This document shows positions 9,441 to 18,554 of a stretch of 64,000 nt of DNA, piece by piece (within the stretch, counting starts at the first letter, position 1; every line of letters begins with the position of its first letter). The notes beneath the pieces were generated by a model. It was not told where the DNA came from and ran no database searches. It saw nothing but the letters and a program-made list of their open reading frames with translations. Position numbers and translations under genes: made by a program. The stretch comes from Pseudomonas saudimassiliensis (lineage in GTDB: Bacteria; Pseudomonadota; Gammaproteobacteria; Pseudomonadales; Pseudomonadaceae). The DNA lies in the NCBI RefSeq assembly GCF_000939975.1, contig NZ_LK391969.1:1086693-1150692 (forward strand). Reading direction: 5' to 3'.

Positions 9441-9989
9441 ATGCCGATGTTTGAAATCCAGTCCATGGATCCGCTGCGCTACCGCGAGCAGACCCGCCGC
9501 AGCACCCTGATCCTCTGCGCCATCCTGGCGGCGCTGTGCATTACCCTGGCGACCCTGTCGGTGGCGCTGTTCGGGGAACCGGGCGGCAACAATTTTCGCT
9601 GGAACCTGGGTGGCGTGATCGCCGGCCTGTTGCTGACCATTGCGGTGGTGCGGACCTATCTATGGCAGCAGCCCTGGATGGCGCCTGCGGTGTATGGCTT
9701 CCGCCTCAAGCGCAATCTGATGAAGGTGACCAATATCCTGCATCAGGTCGAAGCCGGCGTGGCCGATGCCGATCCGACCGCTATGCGGGTGCTGCGCTTC
9801 TATCACCTGGGCCTGTTGCAGATGTATCAGCTTGATGGCAACAGCACCGCCGCCAGCGATCTGGTCAAGGAGATGGATCAGCATCATGAACGGATGTTGA
9901 CGGCAGGGCTGGATCCGCACCAGCCGCGGCTGGACCCAGCCTGGCTGACCAGCGTCAGCGAACGCTGGCGCGATGCCAAGCGCCGCTGA
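9441..9989 (+). CDS. DUF3087 family membrane protein
   Basis: This 182-residue protein has two hydrophobic helices (about residues 22-44 and 57-75) followed by a soluble helical domain. It matches the DUF3087 family known in pseudomonads and relatives, which has no established function. It begins four bases after the ferredoxin stop and probably belongs to the nrdB transcript. Confidence 0.8.
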   Translation: MPMFEIQSMDPLRYREQTRRSTLILCAILAALCITLATLSVALFGEPGGNNFRWNLGGVIAGLLLTIAVVRTYLWQQPWMAPAVYGFRLKRNLMKVTNILHQVEAGVADADPTAMRVLRFYHLGLLQMYQLDGNSTAASDLVKEMDQHHERMLTAGLDPHQPRLDPAWLTSVSERWRDAKRR

Positions 9990-9999
9990 TAGGAAACAT

Positions 10000-10022
10000 G
10001 AGCCGCCGCAGCGCAGCGGCTC
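10000..10022. terminator. Hairpin between convergent DUF3087 and DUF1329 genes
   Basis: GAGCCGC at 10000-10006 pairs with GCGGCTC at 10016-10022 across a 9-base loop, in a 42-bp gap between convergent genes. There is no U-tract, so a terminator role is tentative. Confidence 0.3.
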
Positions 10023-10031
10023 GACAGCGCC

Positions 10032-11375
10032 TCAGTTACCGGCGCGGCGCAAGGCCTGGGGTGAGAAATCCCGCGGCGACATGTCGTAATTGAAGTCGTA
10101 CATCGGCTCGTTATTATCGAGGCCGTCGACAAAGTAGTTGCCGGTCTTCAGGTAATAGAGGGTCTCGAGGGTGCTGTTGAACATCGGCAGCTCGTAGTAG
10201 CTGATCGGGTGGCTTTCCTGCAGGCCCACCAGTTCGCCCTTCTCGTCCCGCAGGTCTACCGCCAGGATCTGCCAGCTATCCTCATCGATATAGAATCGCC
10301 GCGTGTGGTACGGGTGGGCATAGCCGGTGCGCAGATTGGCTTCCACGACCCAGACGCGGTGCAGTTCATAACGTAGCAGTTCGGGGTTCAGCGTTGTCGG
10401 CAGCACAATGCGGTCATAGCTGATGCCCTGTTGATGCACGGCATAGCTGTTGTAGGGCACCAGCATTTCCTGCTTGCCGATCAGGGTCCATTCGTAGCGA
10501 TCCGGCGCACCATTGTAGGAATCCACCACATCCGCCGTGGCCAGGCCACTGGTGTCAGGCTGCACCGAGTCATAGGCCAGCGACGGCAGGCGGCGGACGC
10601 GCCGGTCACTGGGACTGTAGCGCCAGGCCCGGCGGGTCGTGAGTACCTGGTCCAGCGGATCCTGCACCACCAGCGAGGTACCGGACAGCTTCGCCGGCGC
10701 CGTAACCTGGTAGCGGTAGTACAGCAGGGTATTGTCCATATCCTCGATGGTCATGCCGTCGCGGTTATAGATGTAGTAGACGTAGCGGTCACGCTTGATC
10801 AGGTTGCTCTTGCCGTTGATCACCACCGCCTGGTTGTTGATGAAGTGCGTCTGGTCGCCCTTGTAGTGCAGGATGTGGTTCCAGATCACTTCCATGCCGT
10901 CCTGCGGGATCGGGAAGGGAATCCCCGCCACGGCGCCCGATACGCCGTTGCCATTGGCAATCAGCTCGGCCCGCTCGGCATTGGCCCGGGTGGCATCGTA
11001 GATACGCTGCGGATTGGCGGCGCTGCGGCGGGTCGGATAGACCTGCAGGTAGTAGTCCGGATGGCGCTCCAGCAGATCGGCCAGCCCGGCCGGCAACAGC
11101 TCGCGATGCTGGCTCAGATCGGCGCCGTCTACCCGATAGAGCATGGCGTCATCGGCATAGGGATCAGGGTGATGCATCCCCGGCTCATAGTGGGCCGGCG
11201 GCGTCACCCCACCGGTCCAGGCGGGGATGGTGCCGGCGGCGTTACCGGCGCGTTCGGCACCGAGGGGGGTCAGGTCGGCGCCCAGTCTTGCGGCCTGGAC
11301 GGGGTCTACCTTGGCTTGAACCTGGCTCGCCAACGCGGCCAGCATGACAATGCCGAACATCCTGTACATGTACAA
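10032..11375 (-). CDS. DUF1329 family exported protein
   Basis: This 447-residue protein starts with a clear signal peptide (cleavage near residue 21 after SQVQA) followed by the DUF1329 domain. The family adopts an outer-membrane lipoprotein-sorting-like beta fold and is often linked to RND-type transporters and lipid-like substrates. No such partner is present here. It stands alone, with TatD diverging upstream across 197 bp. A first ATG two codons upstream of a second (MYMYRM) leaves the exact start uncertain. Confidence 0.85.
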   Translation of the reverse strand: MYMYRMFGIVMLAALASQVQAKVDPVQAARLGADLTPLGAERAGNAAGTIPAWTGGVTPPAHYEPGMHHPDPYADDAMLYRVDGADLSQHRELLPAGLADLLERHPDYYLQVYPTRRSAANPQRIYDATRANAERAELIANGNGVSGAVAGIPFPIPQDGMEVIWNHILHYKGDQTHFINNQAVVINGKSNLIKRDRYVYYIYNRDGMTIEDMDNTLLYYRYQVTAPAKLSGTSLVVQDPLDQVLTTRRAWRYSPSDRRVRRLPSLAYDSVQPDTSGLATADVVDSYNGAPDRYEWTLIGKQEMLVPYNSYAVHQQGISYDRIVLPTTLNPELLRYELHRVWVVEANLRTGYAHPYHTRRFYIDEDSWQILAVDLRDEKGELVGLQESHPISYYELPMFNSTLETLYYLKTGNYFVDGLDNNEPMYDFNYDMSPRDFSPQALRRAGN

Positions 11376-11572
11376 CTCCTTGCGAGACAGTACTTGCTAT
11401 CCGTCGACGGCGTCGACCGACAATCCAAAGGGGGCAAAACGCCAAAAAATCGCGCGATTGTAACGCGAAACCCGGCGCCGGATGCCCCTGCGCTACAAAA
11501 TGACACATTTGCCGGACCGCCTGCCCTGCCGTCACGCTTGCGAGCCGGCCCGACTCTGACGATGCTAGGGGC

Positions 11573-12370
11573 ATGAATACCTACATCGATACCCATACCC
11601 ACCTGGACTTTGACGACTTCGACGGCGACCGCGACGCGGTACTGGCCGACAGCCAGCGACTCGGCGTGCAGCGCCTGCTGCTGATGGGGGTGACCCGCGG
11701 CAACTGGGACCGGCTCTGGATGATGGTCGAGCGGGATTCACGGCTCTACGCCGCCTTCGGCTTGCATCCGGTCTTTCTCAACGAGCACCAGCCGGCGGAT
11801 CTGACGCACCTGCGCGATCGCCTGGCCCGACACGCCGATGACCCGCGGTGCTGCGCCGTGGGCGAATTCGGTCTGGATTACTACATCGACAACCCGGACC
11901 GCGAGCGCCAGCAGCAGCTGTTCGAAGCCCAGTTGCAGATCGCCGCCGACGTCGATTTGCCGGTGTTGTTGCACGTGCGCCGCGCCCATGCCCCGGTGAC
12001 CGCCGCACTGAAGCGCTACCGCCTACGCCGCGCGGGCATCATCCATGCCTTCTCCGGCAGTTACGAGGAGGCCCGCGAATATATCCGCCTGGGCTTCAAG
12101 TTGGGCATGGGCGGCGCCGCCACCTGGCCGCAGGCCAAACGCATGCACCGGGTCATCGCCCAGCTGCCAGCCGAAAGCCTGGTGCTGGAAACCGACTGTC
12201 CCGACATGGCCCCGGCGTTTTGCCCCTATCAGCGCAACAGTCCACAGAACCTCCCGCGCATCTGCGCGGAGCTGGCCGCGCTGCGGGGGGAGACACCGGA
12301 ACAACTGGCCCGCCAGTGCCTGCATAACACCTGTGAATTATTCGGCTGGTCCGCCACTGCGGTGGCGTGA
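11573..12370 (+). CDS. TatD family metal-dependent hydrolase
   Basis: This 265-residue TIM-barrel amidohydrolase has the metal site DTHTHLDF near the N-terminus, GEFGLDYY in the middle, and ETDCPDMAP near the C-terminus. TatD-family enzymes act as metal-dependent deoxyribonucleases in DNA repair or RNA processing. This member is closer to the YjjV subgroup than to TatD itself. It precedes a small membrane protein by 54 bp. Confidence 0.88.
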   Translation: MNTYIDTHTHLDFDDFDGDRDAVLADSQRLGVQRLLLMGVTRGNWDRLWMMVERDSRLYAAFGLHPVFLNEHQPADLTHLRDRLARHADDPRCCAVGEFGLDYYIDNPDRERQQQLFEAQLQIAADVDLPVLLHVRRAHAPVTAALKRYRLRRAGIIHAFSGSYEEAREYIRLGFKLGMGGAATWPQAKRMHRVIAQLPAESLVLETDCPDMAPAFCPYQRNSPQNLPRICAELAALRGETPEQLARQCLHNTCELFGWSATAVA

Positions 12371-12424
12371 TTGCGCGAGTCTGGTAGAGTCGGTCCATCA
12401 AGGGAGCTACTGCAAGGAGTCACC

Positions 12425-12895
12425 ATGCCATTGGGCATAGCGCTACTGCTGATCTGGCTGGTTCTGCTGATCCGCTTTCCGCGCATCATGCTGCCAACCA
12501 GCGTCATTATCGTCGGCCTGACCCTGACGCTGGCGGCCGCGGTGGGTATCTGGCAATGGCACTATGGCAAGGAGGTGCAGCGGCTGGAAATCAATATCCA
12601 GTACGCCCCGCAGGCGTGCGACTTTGGCAAGCCATTGCAAGTGCAGATCCGCAATCACGCTGACCGAACCGCCAGCCGTATCAGTTGGCAATTGCTGGCC
12701 CGCCAGCCGGGCTACAATACCAACCTGCTGGATACCGGCGTGACCGAAAGCATCTACCAGACTAGCCAGGCGCTGCAGCCGGGCGGGCAATGGCAACAGT
12801 GCTACCGCGTGCCGCGCCTGCGCAGCGGCTTTCGCGCCGCGGATCTGGAATACCAGGCCGACAAGGTCCGCGCCGATTTCATCGACACCCAATAA
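12425..12895 (+). CDS. Small membrane protein of unknown function
   Basis: The start is ATG 12425 behind AAGGAG; the frame is open further upstream but lacks a ribosome site there. The 156-residue product has two hydrophobic helices (about 3-17 and 22-43) followed by a periplasmic-looking domain of about 110 residues with two cysteines. I do not recognise a family. It lies between a TatD hydrolase and an SDR gene on the same strand, 19 bp before the latter. Confidence 0.7.
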   Translation: MPLGIALLLIWLVLLIRFPRIMLPTSVIIVGLTLTLAAAVGIWQWHYGKEVQRLEINIQYAPQACDFGKPLQVQIRNHADRTASRISWQLLARQPGYNTNLLDTGVTESIYQTSQALQPGGQWQQCYRVPRLRSGFRAADLEYQADKVRADFIDTQ

Positions 12896-12914
12896 ACATA
12901 ATAAAGGCACAACC

Positions 12915-13739
12915 ATGAGCAAACCTGTCGCACTGATCACCGGCTGCTCCAGCGGCATCGGCCAGGCCCTGGCGCATATCTGTCTGGACGAAGGCTATGA
13001 GGTATTTGCCGCGGCCCGCAACCCTGCCACCCTCGCCCCGCTGACCGCCCGGGGTGCCCACGCGGTGACGCTGGACGTCAACGATGCGGCCCAGATCGCC
13101 GCCTGTCGTGAGCGCCTGCAGAACGAAGCCGGTCGACTCGACCTGCTGGTCAATAATGCCGGTTATGGCGCCATGGGGCCGATCCTCGATGCCGACCGCG
13201 ACACCCTGCTCCGCCAGTTCGATACCAACGTCTTCGCCCCGGTGCAGCTGGTGCGCGCCACCGCCGACCTGCTGCGCGACCAGCGCGGGTTGATCGTCAA
13301 TATCGGCAGCGTGTCGGGCGTGACCACGACGCCCTTCTCCGGGGTGTACTGTGCTTCCAAGGCGGCGTTGCATGCGCTCTCGGAAGCCATGCGCATGGAG
13401 CTGGCGCCCTTCGGTATCAGCGTGCTGACCGTGCAACCCGGCGCCATTGCCTCGGATTTCGGCAACAACGCCACCGCTGCCATCACCCTGGCCGACAGCT
13501 CCTGGTACAAACCCTGGGAGAAAGCCGTACAGGCGCGGGCCAACGCGTCGCAGAAAGCCACGTCCACCTCTGCCCGGGATTTTGCCCTGGAGCTGATGGG
13601 CTACATCAAGAACCCGCTGCGACCGGAGACCGCGCTGATCGGCTCCGGCAGCCGCAGCATGGTGCGGCTCAAGCGCTGGCTTCCCGCCTCGGTGCGCGAG
13701 GCGCAGCTGCGCAGACGGTTCCGCCTGGACCGGGTCTGA
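12915..13739 (+). CDS. Short-chain dehydrogenase/reductase (SDR)
   Basis: This 274-residue classical SDR has the nucleotide motif TGCSSGIG at residues 9-16, the NNAG motif near residues 80-83, catalytic Ser132 and the Y145-x-x-x-K149 pair. The C-terminal part resembles SDRs acting on retinol-like, steroid-like or fatty acyl substrates, but the substrate cannot be told from sequence alone. It is probably co-transcribed with the small membrane protein before it. Confidence 0.9.
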   Translation: MSKPVALITGCSSGIGQALAHICLDEGYEVFAAARNPATLAPLTARGAHAVTLDVNDAAQIAACRERLQNEAGRLDLLVNNAGYGAMGPILDADRDTLLRQFDTNVFAPVQLVRATADLLRDQRGLIVNIGSVSGVTTTPFSGVYCASKAALHALSEAMRMELAPFGISVLTVQPGAIASDFGNNATAAITLADSSWYKPWEKAVQARANASQKATSTSARDFALELMGYIKNPLRPETALIGSGSRSMVRLKRWLPASVREAQLRRRFRLDRV

Positions 13740-13824
13740 CTCAAATACCGATACATTTTAGCGCTGGCGAGCAGCGACCAGGTTTGGCACTATCGCTGCA
13801 CAAATCTATTCTGGAGACCTGCCC

Positions 13825-14679
13825 ATGCGCTGGCTGTTACCCTTTTTCACTGTATTTCTGATGGTCGGCCTGGCCGTCCCCGACGCCGAAGCCCGGCGGA
13901 TGGGTGGCGGCAAGAGCTTCGGCGCCGCGCCCATGCACAAGAGCCAGCCGGCCCAGCGCCAGCAAGCTCAGCAGCAGGCGGCTCCGCGCAACCAGCAGCA
14001 GAATCCGGCAGCCACCTCCGGCGCCAGTCGCTGGCTCGGCCCGCTGGCCGGCATCGCCGCCGGTGGCCTGCTGGCCTCCATGCTGTTCGGTGATGGCTTC
14101 CAGGGCCTGCAGATCTTCGACATCCTGATCTTCGGCCTGCTTGCCTTTGTGCTGTTCAAGCTGTTCTCCCGGCGCAACGCTCCGGCCATGCAGCGCCAGC
14201 CGCATCCCGCCGGCGGGCCAGCCGGTCATCCACAGCAAGCACCCCAGACCTGGACACCTGCGGGTGGTGCAGCGGCGCCGGTAGCAGCAGCCCAACCAGT
14301 CACCATGGATGCACCGGCCTGGTTCGATGCCGACAGCTTCCTCAAGGGCGCCGAAGAGCACTTCTTTACCCTGCAGCGCCATTGGCGCGACGGCGACACG
14401 GCCGGCATGGCCGAATACCTGGACCCAGCCCTGCTGCAACAGATGATCGCCGCCCGCGCCGAAGCACCGCCGAGCAGCAATGGCTTTGTCGAGGAGCTGG
14501 AAGTACGCCTGGAAGGGATTGAGCAGCGCGACGGTCGGACCATCGCCACGGTCGGCTTCACTGGCCTGGATCGGGAATTCCCGCAGGACGAGGGCGAACG
14601 CTTCGATGAGAGCTGGCGCCTGGAGCGTGCCGACGGCGAGAATCAGCCGTGGGTGATCTGCGGTATTCGCCAGAACTGA
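13825..14679 (+). CDS. Tim44-like domain membrane protein
   Basis: This 284-residue protein has a signal or anchor helix (1-23), a Gln/Pro-rich low-complexity linker (about 35-65), two hydrophobic segments (about 70-110), a second Pro/Ala-rich linker and a C-terminal Tim44-like domain (about 165-284). Bacterial Tim44-like proteins are envelope proteins of uncertain role; the fold resembles the mitochondrial import motor subunit and the C-terminal domain of ribosomal protein mL45. An 11-bp hairpin follows the stop. Confidence 0.85.
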   Translation: MRWLLPFFTVFLMVGLAVPDAEARRMGGGKSFGAAPMHKSQPAQRQQAQQQAAPRNQQQNPAATSGASRWLGPLAGIAAGGLLASMLFGDGFQGLQIFDILIFGLLAFVLFKLFSRRNAPAMQRQPHPAGGPAGHPQQAPQTWTPAGGAAAPVAAAQPVTMDAPAWFDADSFLKGAEEHFFTLQRHWRDGDTAGMAEYLDPALLQQMIAARAEAPPSSNGFVEELEVRLEGIEQRDGRTIATVGFTGLDREFPQDEGERFDESWRLERADGENQPWVICGIRQN

Positions 14680-14690
14680 GGTAAGTCACC

Positions 14691-14724
14691 AAGGCTACCA
14701 GCGCCCAACCAGCCTGGTAGCCTT
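14691..14724 (+). terminator. Hairpin after the Tim44-like gene
   Basis: AAGGCTACCAG at 14691-14701 pairs perfectly with CTGGTAGCCTT at 14714-14724 across a 12-base loop. It starts 11 bases after the stop codon. The tail is CTAAC repeats rather than a clean U-run, so strength is uncertain. Confidence 0.5.
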
Positions 14725-14750
14725 CTAACTTCTAACTTCTAACCTCTAAC
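14723..14750. repeat. TTCTAAC tandem repeat (4 units of 7 bp)
   Basis: Three exact TTCTAAC units and one CTCTAAC run head to tail between the convergent Tim44-like and roxR genes. Read on the other strand the unit is GTTAGAA, which belongs to the same GYTRGAA family as the arrays at 38136, 47821 and 54811. Confidence 0.85.
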
Positions 14751-14757
14751 TGAGACC

Positions 14758-15312
14758 TCAGCGCCGCACCGGGCGCTTCTGCAGCTTGCGCTGCAACGTC
14801 CGCCGATGCATGCCCAGGGCGCGGGCAGTGGCGGAAATATTGTTGTCATGCTCGGCCAGCACCCGCTGGATATGCTCCCACTGCAAGCGATCGACCGACA
14901 TGGGATGCTCCGGCACCAGACTTTCCGGATCGGCCTGATCCGACAACAGGGCGGTCAGCACATCATCGGCATCGGCCGGCTTGCACAGGTAGTTGCACGC
15001 GCCCCGCTTGATGGCTTCCACTGCGGTGGTGATGCTGGAATAACCCGTCAGGATCACTACCCGCAGGTCGGGGTACAACTCCAACAGACGCGGCAACAGC
15101 ACCAGGCCCGAGTCGCCATCCATCTTCAGATCCAGCACCGCGTAATCGGGCTTGCGGCGCTGCGCCACCAACATGGCTTCCTCGGCGTCCCCGGCGGTAT
15201 CCACCTGCAGGCCACGGCGTGTCAGTGCGCGGGCCATAACCCGGGTGAAGGTCGGGTCGTCATCTACCAACAGCAGCAGCGGCTGCTCTTCCTGATTGAT
15301 CTCTTCAGTCAT
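14758..15312 (-). CDS. roxR: RoxR/RegA-type response regulator
   Basis: This 184-residue regulator belongs to the RegA/PrrA/RoxR family, which in pseudomonads adjusts respiratory oxidases and cyanide tolerance to redox state. It has a receiver domain with acidic residues D17-D19, phospho-acceptor D61 and K110-region lysine, a short linker, and a Fis-type helix-turn-helix at the C-terminus (ISATARALGMHRRTLQRKL). Its start overlaps the 3' end of the sensor gene by four bases. The open frame extends further upstream, but that part is antisense-like within roxS and has no support. Confidence 0.9.
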   Translation of the reverse strand: MTEEINQEEQPLLLLVDDDPTFTRVMARALTRRGLQVDTAGDAEEAMLVAQRRKPDYAVLDLKMDGDSGLVLLPRLLELYPDLRVVILTGYSSITTAVEAIKRGACNYLCKPADADDVLTALLSDQADPESLVPEHPMSVDRLQWEHIQRVLAEHDNNISATARALGMHRRTLQRKLQKRPVRR

Positions 15313-16586
15313 GCCTGATCCTCGATAGCTATCGGCAAGATTACCTCGGTGAGTGTACCCCCGCCATCCTGGTTGAACAGTTTCACACTGCCGCCGACGC
15401 GCTCGACCGCCGCCTGACTGAGAAACAGTCCCAGACCGAACCCCTTCTTGCCCTTGGTGGTGACGAAGGCGGTGCCCAGCTGTTCGGCAATGTGCAGGGG
15501 CACCCCGGGGCCGTAATCGCGGATACACAGGCGCAGCCGCTGGGCGTTCCATTCCAGGCCGATGGTGATGTTGTCGGGGCAGGCATCGGCGGCGTTGTTC
15601 AGCAGATTGAGGATGGACTGGCCCAGTTCGGGACTGTCCTGCACCAGCGGCACCTTGCCCGCGGGCACCGCCTTGAGCTGCCAGGACGCCTCTGGCCGCA
15701 TGAGTTGCCAGCGCTCCAGCAACCCCTTGAGCCAGATGTCCGCCGGCTGGTTCACATGGGGCTGGCTGCGGTTGAACTCCGCGCTGCGAACCATCTGTTG
15801 CAGGCTTTCCTTGCACTGGCGCACCTGCTCCTGGAGCAGCGCCAGATCCTCCTGGATCTGCGGGTCGGCGTAGTCCGCCCGCAAGTCCTTGAGCAGCACA
15901 CTCATGGTCGAGAGCGGCGTCGACAACTCGTGGGCAGCACCAGCGGCGACGCTGGCAATGCCCAGCAGCTGCGAGTCACGCATGCTCTGCTCGCGGCGCT
16001 CGGCCAGCCGTTCGGCATGCCGGCGCAGGGCTTCGGCCATGTGCACCACAAACAGGGTAATCAACCCGGCACTCATGGCGAAGTTGAGCCACATGCCGAT
16101 CACCCGCAGGTCGATCCGCACCTGGCTGGCGTACATTGGCATCTCGAACAGCGGCAGCGGGTGATACCAGAACAGCAGCAGGCTGTAGGCGATCATCGCC
16201 ACGCTGGCCAGCGCCGCTGTGTGCTGCCAGGACAGGGTCGCCGCCGCGATGGTCAGCGGCACCAGGAAGTAGGAAGCAAAGGGGTTGGCCGGCCCGCCCG
16301 CGTAGTAGAGCAGCACGCTGTGCACCAGGATATCGAACAGCAACTGGGCACCGTATTCCACATCAGTTACTGGCCAGTCGCGCAGCAGGCGCAGCAGCGT
16401 CAGCAGGCTAACCCCAGCCGATACCGCCAGGGTGAGCAACAGCGGCGTCCACTCCAGGGCAAACCAGCCACTCAGCCAGGCCCCCAGCACCGACACGCCC
16501 TGGGCCAGCAACACCAGCAAGCGAATGAAGATCAGCCGCCAGAGATTCTGTCGGGAGGGGGAAAGCGCCAGGGTATTGGGGTTCAT
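15309..16586 (-). CDS. roxS: RoxS/RegB-type redox sensor histidine kinase
   Basis: This 425-residue sensor has about six transmembrane helices (15-180), then a dimerisation domain with H219 in the H-box HELSTPLSTM, and a C-terminal ATPase domain with GKKGFGLGLF. The RegB-family quinone motif GGPANPF is at residues 97-103. A cysteine at 258 sits where RegB has its redox-active cysteine. These features support sensing of the quinone pool or oxygen tension. I placed the start at ATG 16586; the frame is open to 16667, and neither start has a clear ribosome site. Confidence 0.9.
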   Translation of the reverse strand: MNPNTLALSPSRQNLWRLIFIRLLVLLAQGVSVLGAWLSGWFALEWTPLLLTLAVSAGVSLLTLLRLLRDWPVTDVEYGAQLLFDILVHSVLLYYAGGPANPFASYFLVPLTIAAATLSWQHTAALASVAMIAYSLLLFWYHPLPLFEMPMYASQVRIDLRVIGMWLNFAMSAGLITLFVVHMAEALRRHAERLAERREQSMRDSQLLGIASVAAGAAHELSTPLSTMSVLLKDLRADYADPQIQEDLALLQEQVRQCKESLQQMVRSAEFNRSQPHVNQPADIWLKGLLERWQLMRPEASWQLKAVPAGKVPLVQDSPELGQSILNLLNNAADACPDNITIGLEWNAQRLRLCIRDYGPGVPLHIAEQLGTAFVTTKGKKGFGLGLFLSQAAVERVGGSVKLFNQDGGGTLTEVILPIAIEDQA

Positions 16587-16750
16587 CAATAATCGCTGCG
16601 ACAAAATGGGCTCCAGTATAGAATCGGCCAGGACCGGGCCTGATGTGACATAGGGTCGCATAAACACGGCCCTACCGGCACCCCGGGAACCGCCATCGCG
16701 CCGCCGCAGTCTCAGCTAGTTCATAGCCGCACCGGCTCAAGGAGATCACT

Positions 16751-17449
16751 ATGCGTTCGTTTCTGCTGTTACCCCTGGTGGCCAGCCTGGCCTTTGCCGG
16801 CCAGGCCCTGGCCGAGCCCCTGAACTACAACCAGGTCTCCCTGCGGGCCGAGGTCCAGCGCTCGGTCAATAACGATACCCTGACCGTGGTGCTGTTCACC
16901 GAGGCGCAGGACCGCGATCCGGCCGAACTGGCCAATCGCATCACCGAGACCCTGAACAAGGGCCTGGACATAGCGCGCCGCAACAGTGCGGTGAAAGTCA
17001 GCAGCGGCAGCCGTTACAGCCAGCCGGTCTACAATGACAATCGCGAGAATATCGTGGCCTGGCGCGAACGCGGTGAGATCCGCCTGGAGGGCACCGATTT
17101 CGCCCAGGTCTCCGCGGTCACCGGCGACCTGCTCGGCATCCTGAACCTGGCCAGCATGGAGTTCAGCCTGTCCCCGGCCAGCCGCAGTGCCGAAGAGGAC
17201 AAGCTCATCAAGGAAGCAATAGATGCCTTCAAGCAGCGCGCCGACATCGCCACCGAAAGCCTGGGCGGCTCGGGTTACAAGATAGTGCAGCTGAGCCTCA
17301 ATACCCAGTTCATGTCGCCGCGCCCCTACATGCAGGTCAGCAAGATGGCCAGGGCCGCCGATGCGGAAATGGCCGCCCCGGCGGTCGAGGGCGGTGAGGC
17401 CGATGTCAGCGTCAATGCCGATGGCGTGATCGAGATCCAGATGCCCTGA
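16751..17449 (+). CDS. SIMPL domain (DUF541) periplasmic protein
   Basis: The start is behind a strong AAGGAG. A signal peptide is followed by mature protein after about residue 21 (GQALA). The 232-residue protein carries the SIMPL/DUF541 domain, found in BP26 and YggE, which are periplasmic or outer-membrane proteins linked to stress tolerance without a defined activity. It diverges from roxS, and is convergent with the permease gene 9 bp downstream. Confidence 0.87.
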   Translation: MRSFLLLPLVASLAFAGQALAEPLNYNQVSLRAEVQRSVNNDTLTVVLFTEAQDRDPAELANRITETLNKGLDIARRNSAVKVSSGSRYSQPVYNDNRENIVAWRERGEIRLEGTDFAQVSAVTGDLLGILNLASMEFSLSPASRSAEEDKLIKEAIDAFKQRADIATESLGGSGYKIVQLSLNTQFMSPRPYMQVSKMARAADAEMAAPAVEGGEADVSVNADGVIEIQMP

Positions 17450-17457
17450 GCCCGGGC

Positions 17458-18138
17458 TCAGCGGTCCTTGTCGAAGGGCTCCTGGAGATAGCGGTCGGCA
17501 TCGAAGGTTTCCACCCAATCGGGGTGAAACACCACCATGGCCGCTATCCCCATGCCGTTGATGAAGCCTTCAGGGAACATCACCATGATCATGTAGCCGA
17601 TCAGCTCGACCAGCGAACTCGGCGGCGACAGCTGGCCCGACCAGGCCAGCAGCCCCATCCCCGCCAGCATGGTACAGACCGCGGCAAAGGACGCGGCAAA
17701 GAAGCCGCTGATGAAGATGTAGAGGAACAGGTTGGTGGGCTTGAAACGTTCCAGAAAGCGGCTGGCCAGCACGGTTACAGCCACCGGGATGAGGATGCGC
17801 AACAGCCCATTGGCACCCAGCGCAGCCGCATCATCAAGCCCCAGCAGTACCAGCGCCAGTTGCGCCAGCGCACCAGCGACCACCGCCAGCGGCCAATCCA
17901 GCATCAGGGTGATGACCGTCAAGCCGAGAAAATGGAAGGTCAGGCCGTTATCGAATTCCTTGCGCAGCAGCCAGAGCACGAACAACGCGAAGATGCTGCC
18001 GTAGAACAGATGCTGGCGGCGACTGTCCGCCACCAGCTCCACCCAGGAAATCCGTGCCAGTGCCCACAACAGCGTCCCGCCGAACAACAACAGACTCAGG
18101 ACGATCTGGGTGGTGGTTAGCAGGCTGGCTGACAGCAT
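17458..18138 (-). CDS. CbiM-like energy-coupling factor permease
   Basis: This 226-residue, highly hydrophobic protein has six or seven transmembrane helices and resembles the CbiM/NikM S-component family of ECF transporters. It lacks the usual His-rich metal-binding N-terminus of CbiM, and no CbiN, CbiQ or CbiO partner is nearby, so the substrate is unknown. The start at ATG 18138 has GGGAG in front; a longer frame to 18261 lacks support. Confidence 0.78.
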   Translation of the reverse strand: MLSASLLTTTQIVLSLLLFGGTLLWALARISWVELVADSRRQHLFYGSIFALFVLWLLRKEFDNGLTFHFLGLTVITLMLDWPLAVVAGALAQLALVLLGLDDAAALGANGLLRILIPVAVTVLASRFLERFKPTNLFLYIFISGFFAASFAAVCTMLAGMGLLAWSGQLSPPSSLVELIGYMIMVMFPEGFINGMGIAAMVVFHPDWVETFDADRYLQEPFDKDR

Positions 18139-18334
18139 GTAGGCTCCCGGGGAATGGCTTGGAGGGGCAGTCAAACGGGCGACTATCGCGCCGCGGTCAG
18201 GGCGTTGTGCCCGCGCCGGGCGGGCCTCCGGGCTGAGGTGCAATCTTGCGCAATGGAGCATAGAATAGCCACATAGTCCGTCAGACTCATGCGCAAAACA
18301 GTATTCAGATCATAACAATAAAGCAAGGTGACAT

Positions 18335-18511
18335 ATGGCCAGCCGTCTTTACCCCGAAGACCAGAAACGGGTCGATGAATATCTCAACTCCCCGCTGCAC
18401 CAGGTCGAACGCAAGCCCTTCAAGATCTGGTGGTTATTGTTCGCTGTCCTGGTAGCGGTCATCGGCCTTGGGCTGCTGGCGCGTTTCCTCGCTGCTCTGG
18501 TGCTTGCATGA
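18335..18511 (+). CDS. DUF3094 small membrane protein
   Basis: This 58-residue protein begins MASRLYPEDQKRVDEYL and has one transmembrane helix (about residues 36-57) at its C-terminus. The N-terminal PEDQKRVDEYLNSP segment is typical of the DUF3094 family found in pseudomonads. It starts behind AAGGTG and ends 43 bp before the NDH-2 gene on the same strand. Function is unknown; the position hints at a link with the respiratory dehydrogenase, which is inference. Confidence 0.8.
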   Translation: MASRLYPEDQKRVDEYLNSPLHQVERKPFKIWWLLFAVLVAVIGLGLLARFLAALVLA

Positions 18512-18554
18512 CTCTGACAGGCGCCGGATCCCTGTTCTTAAAGAGTCGACGCAC

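Noticed and set aside
14758-15816. Possible 352-residue long form of RoxR
   Set aside because: The added N-terminal part is an alternative frame of roxS. The receiver domain begins at the ATG at 15312.
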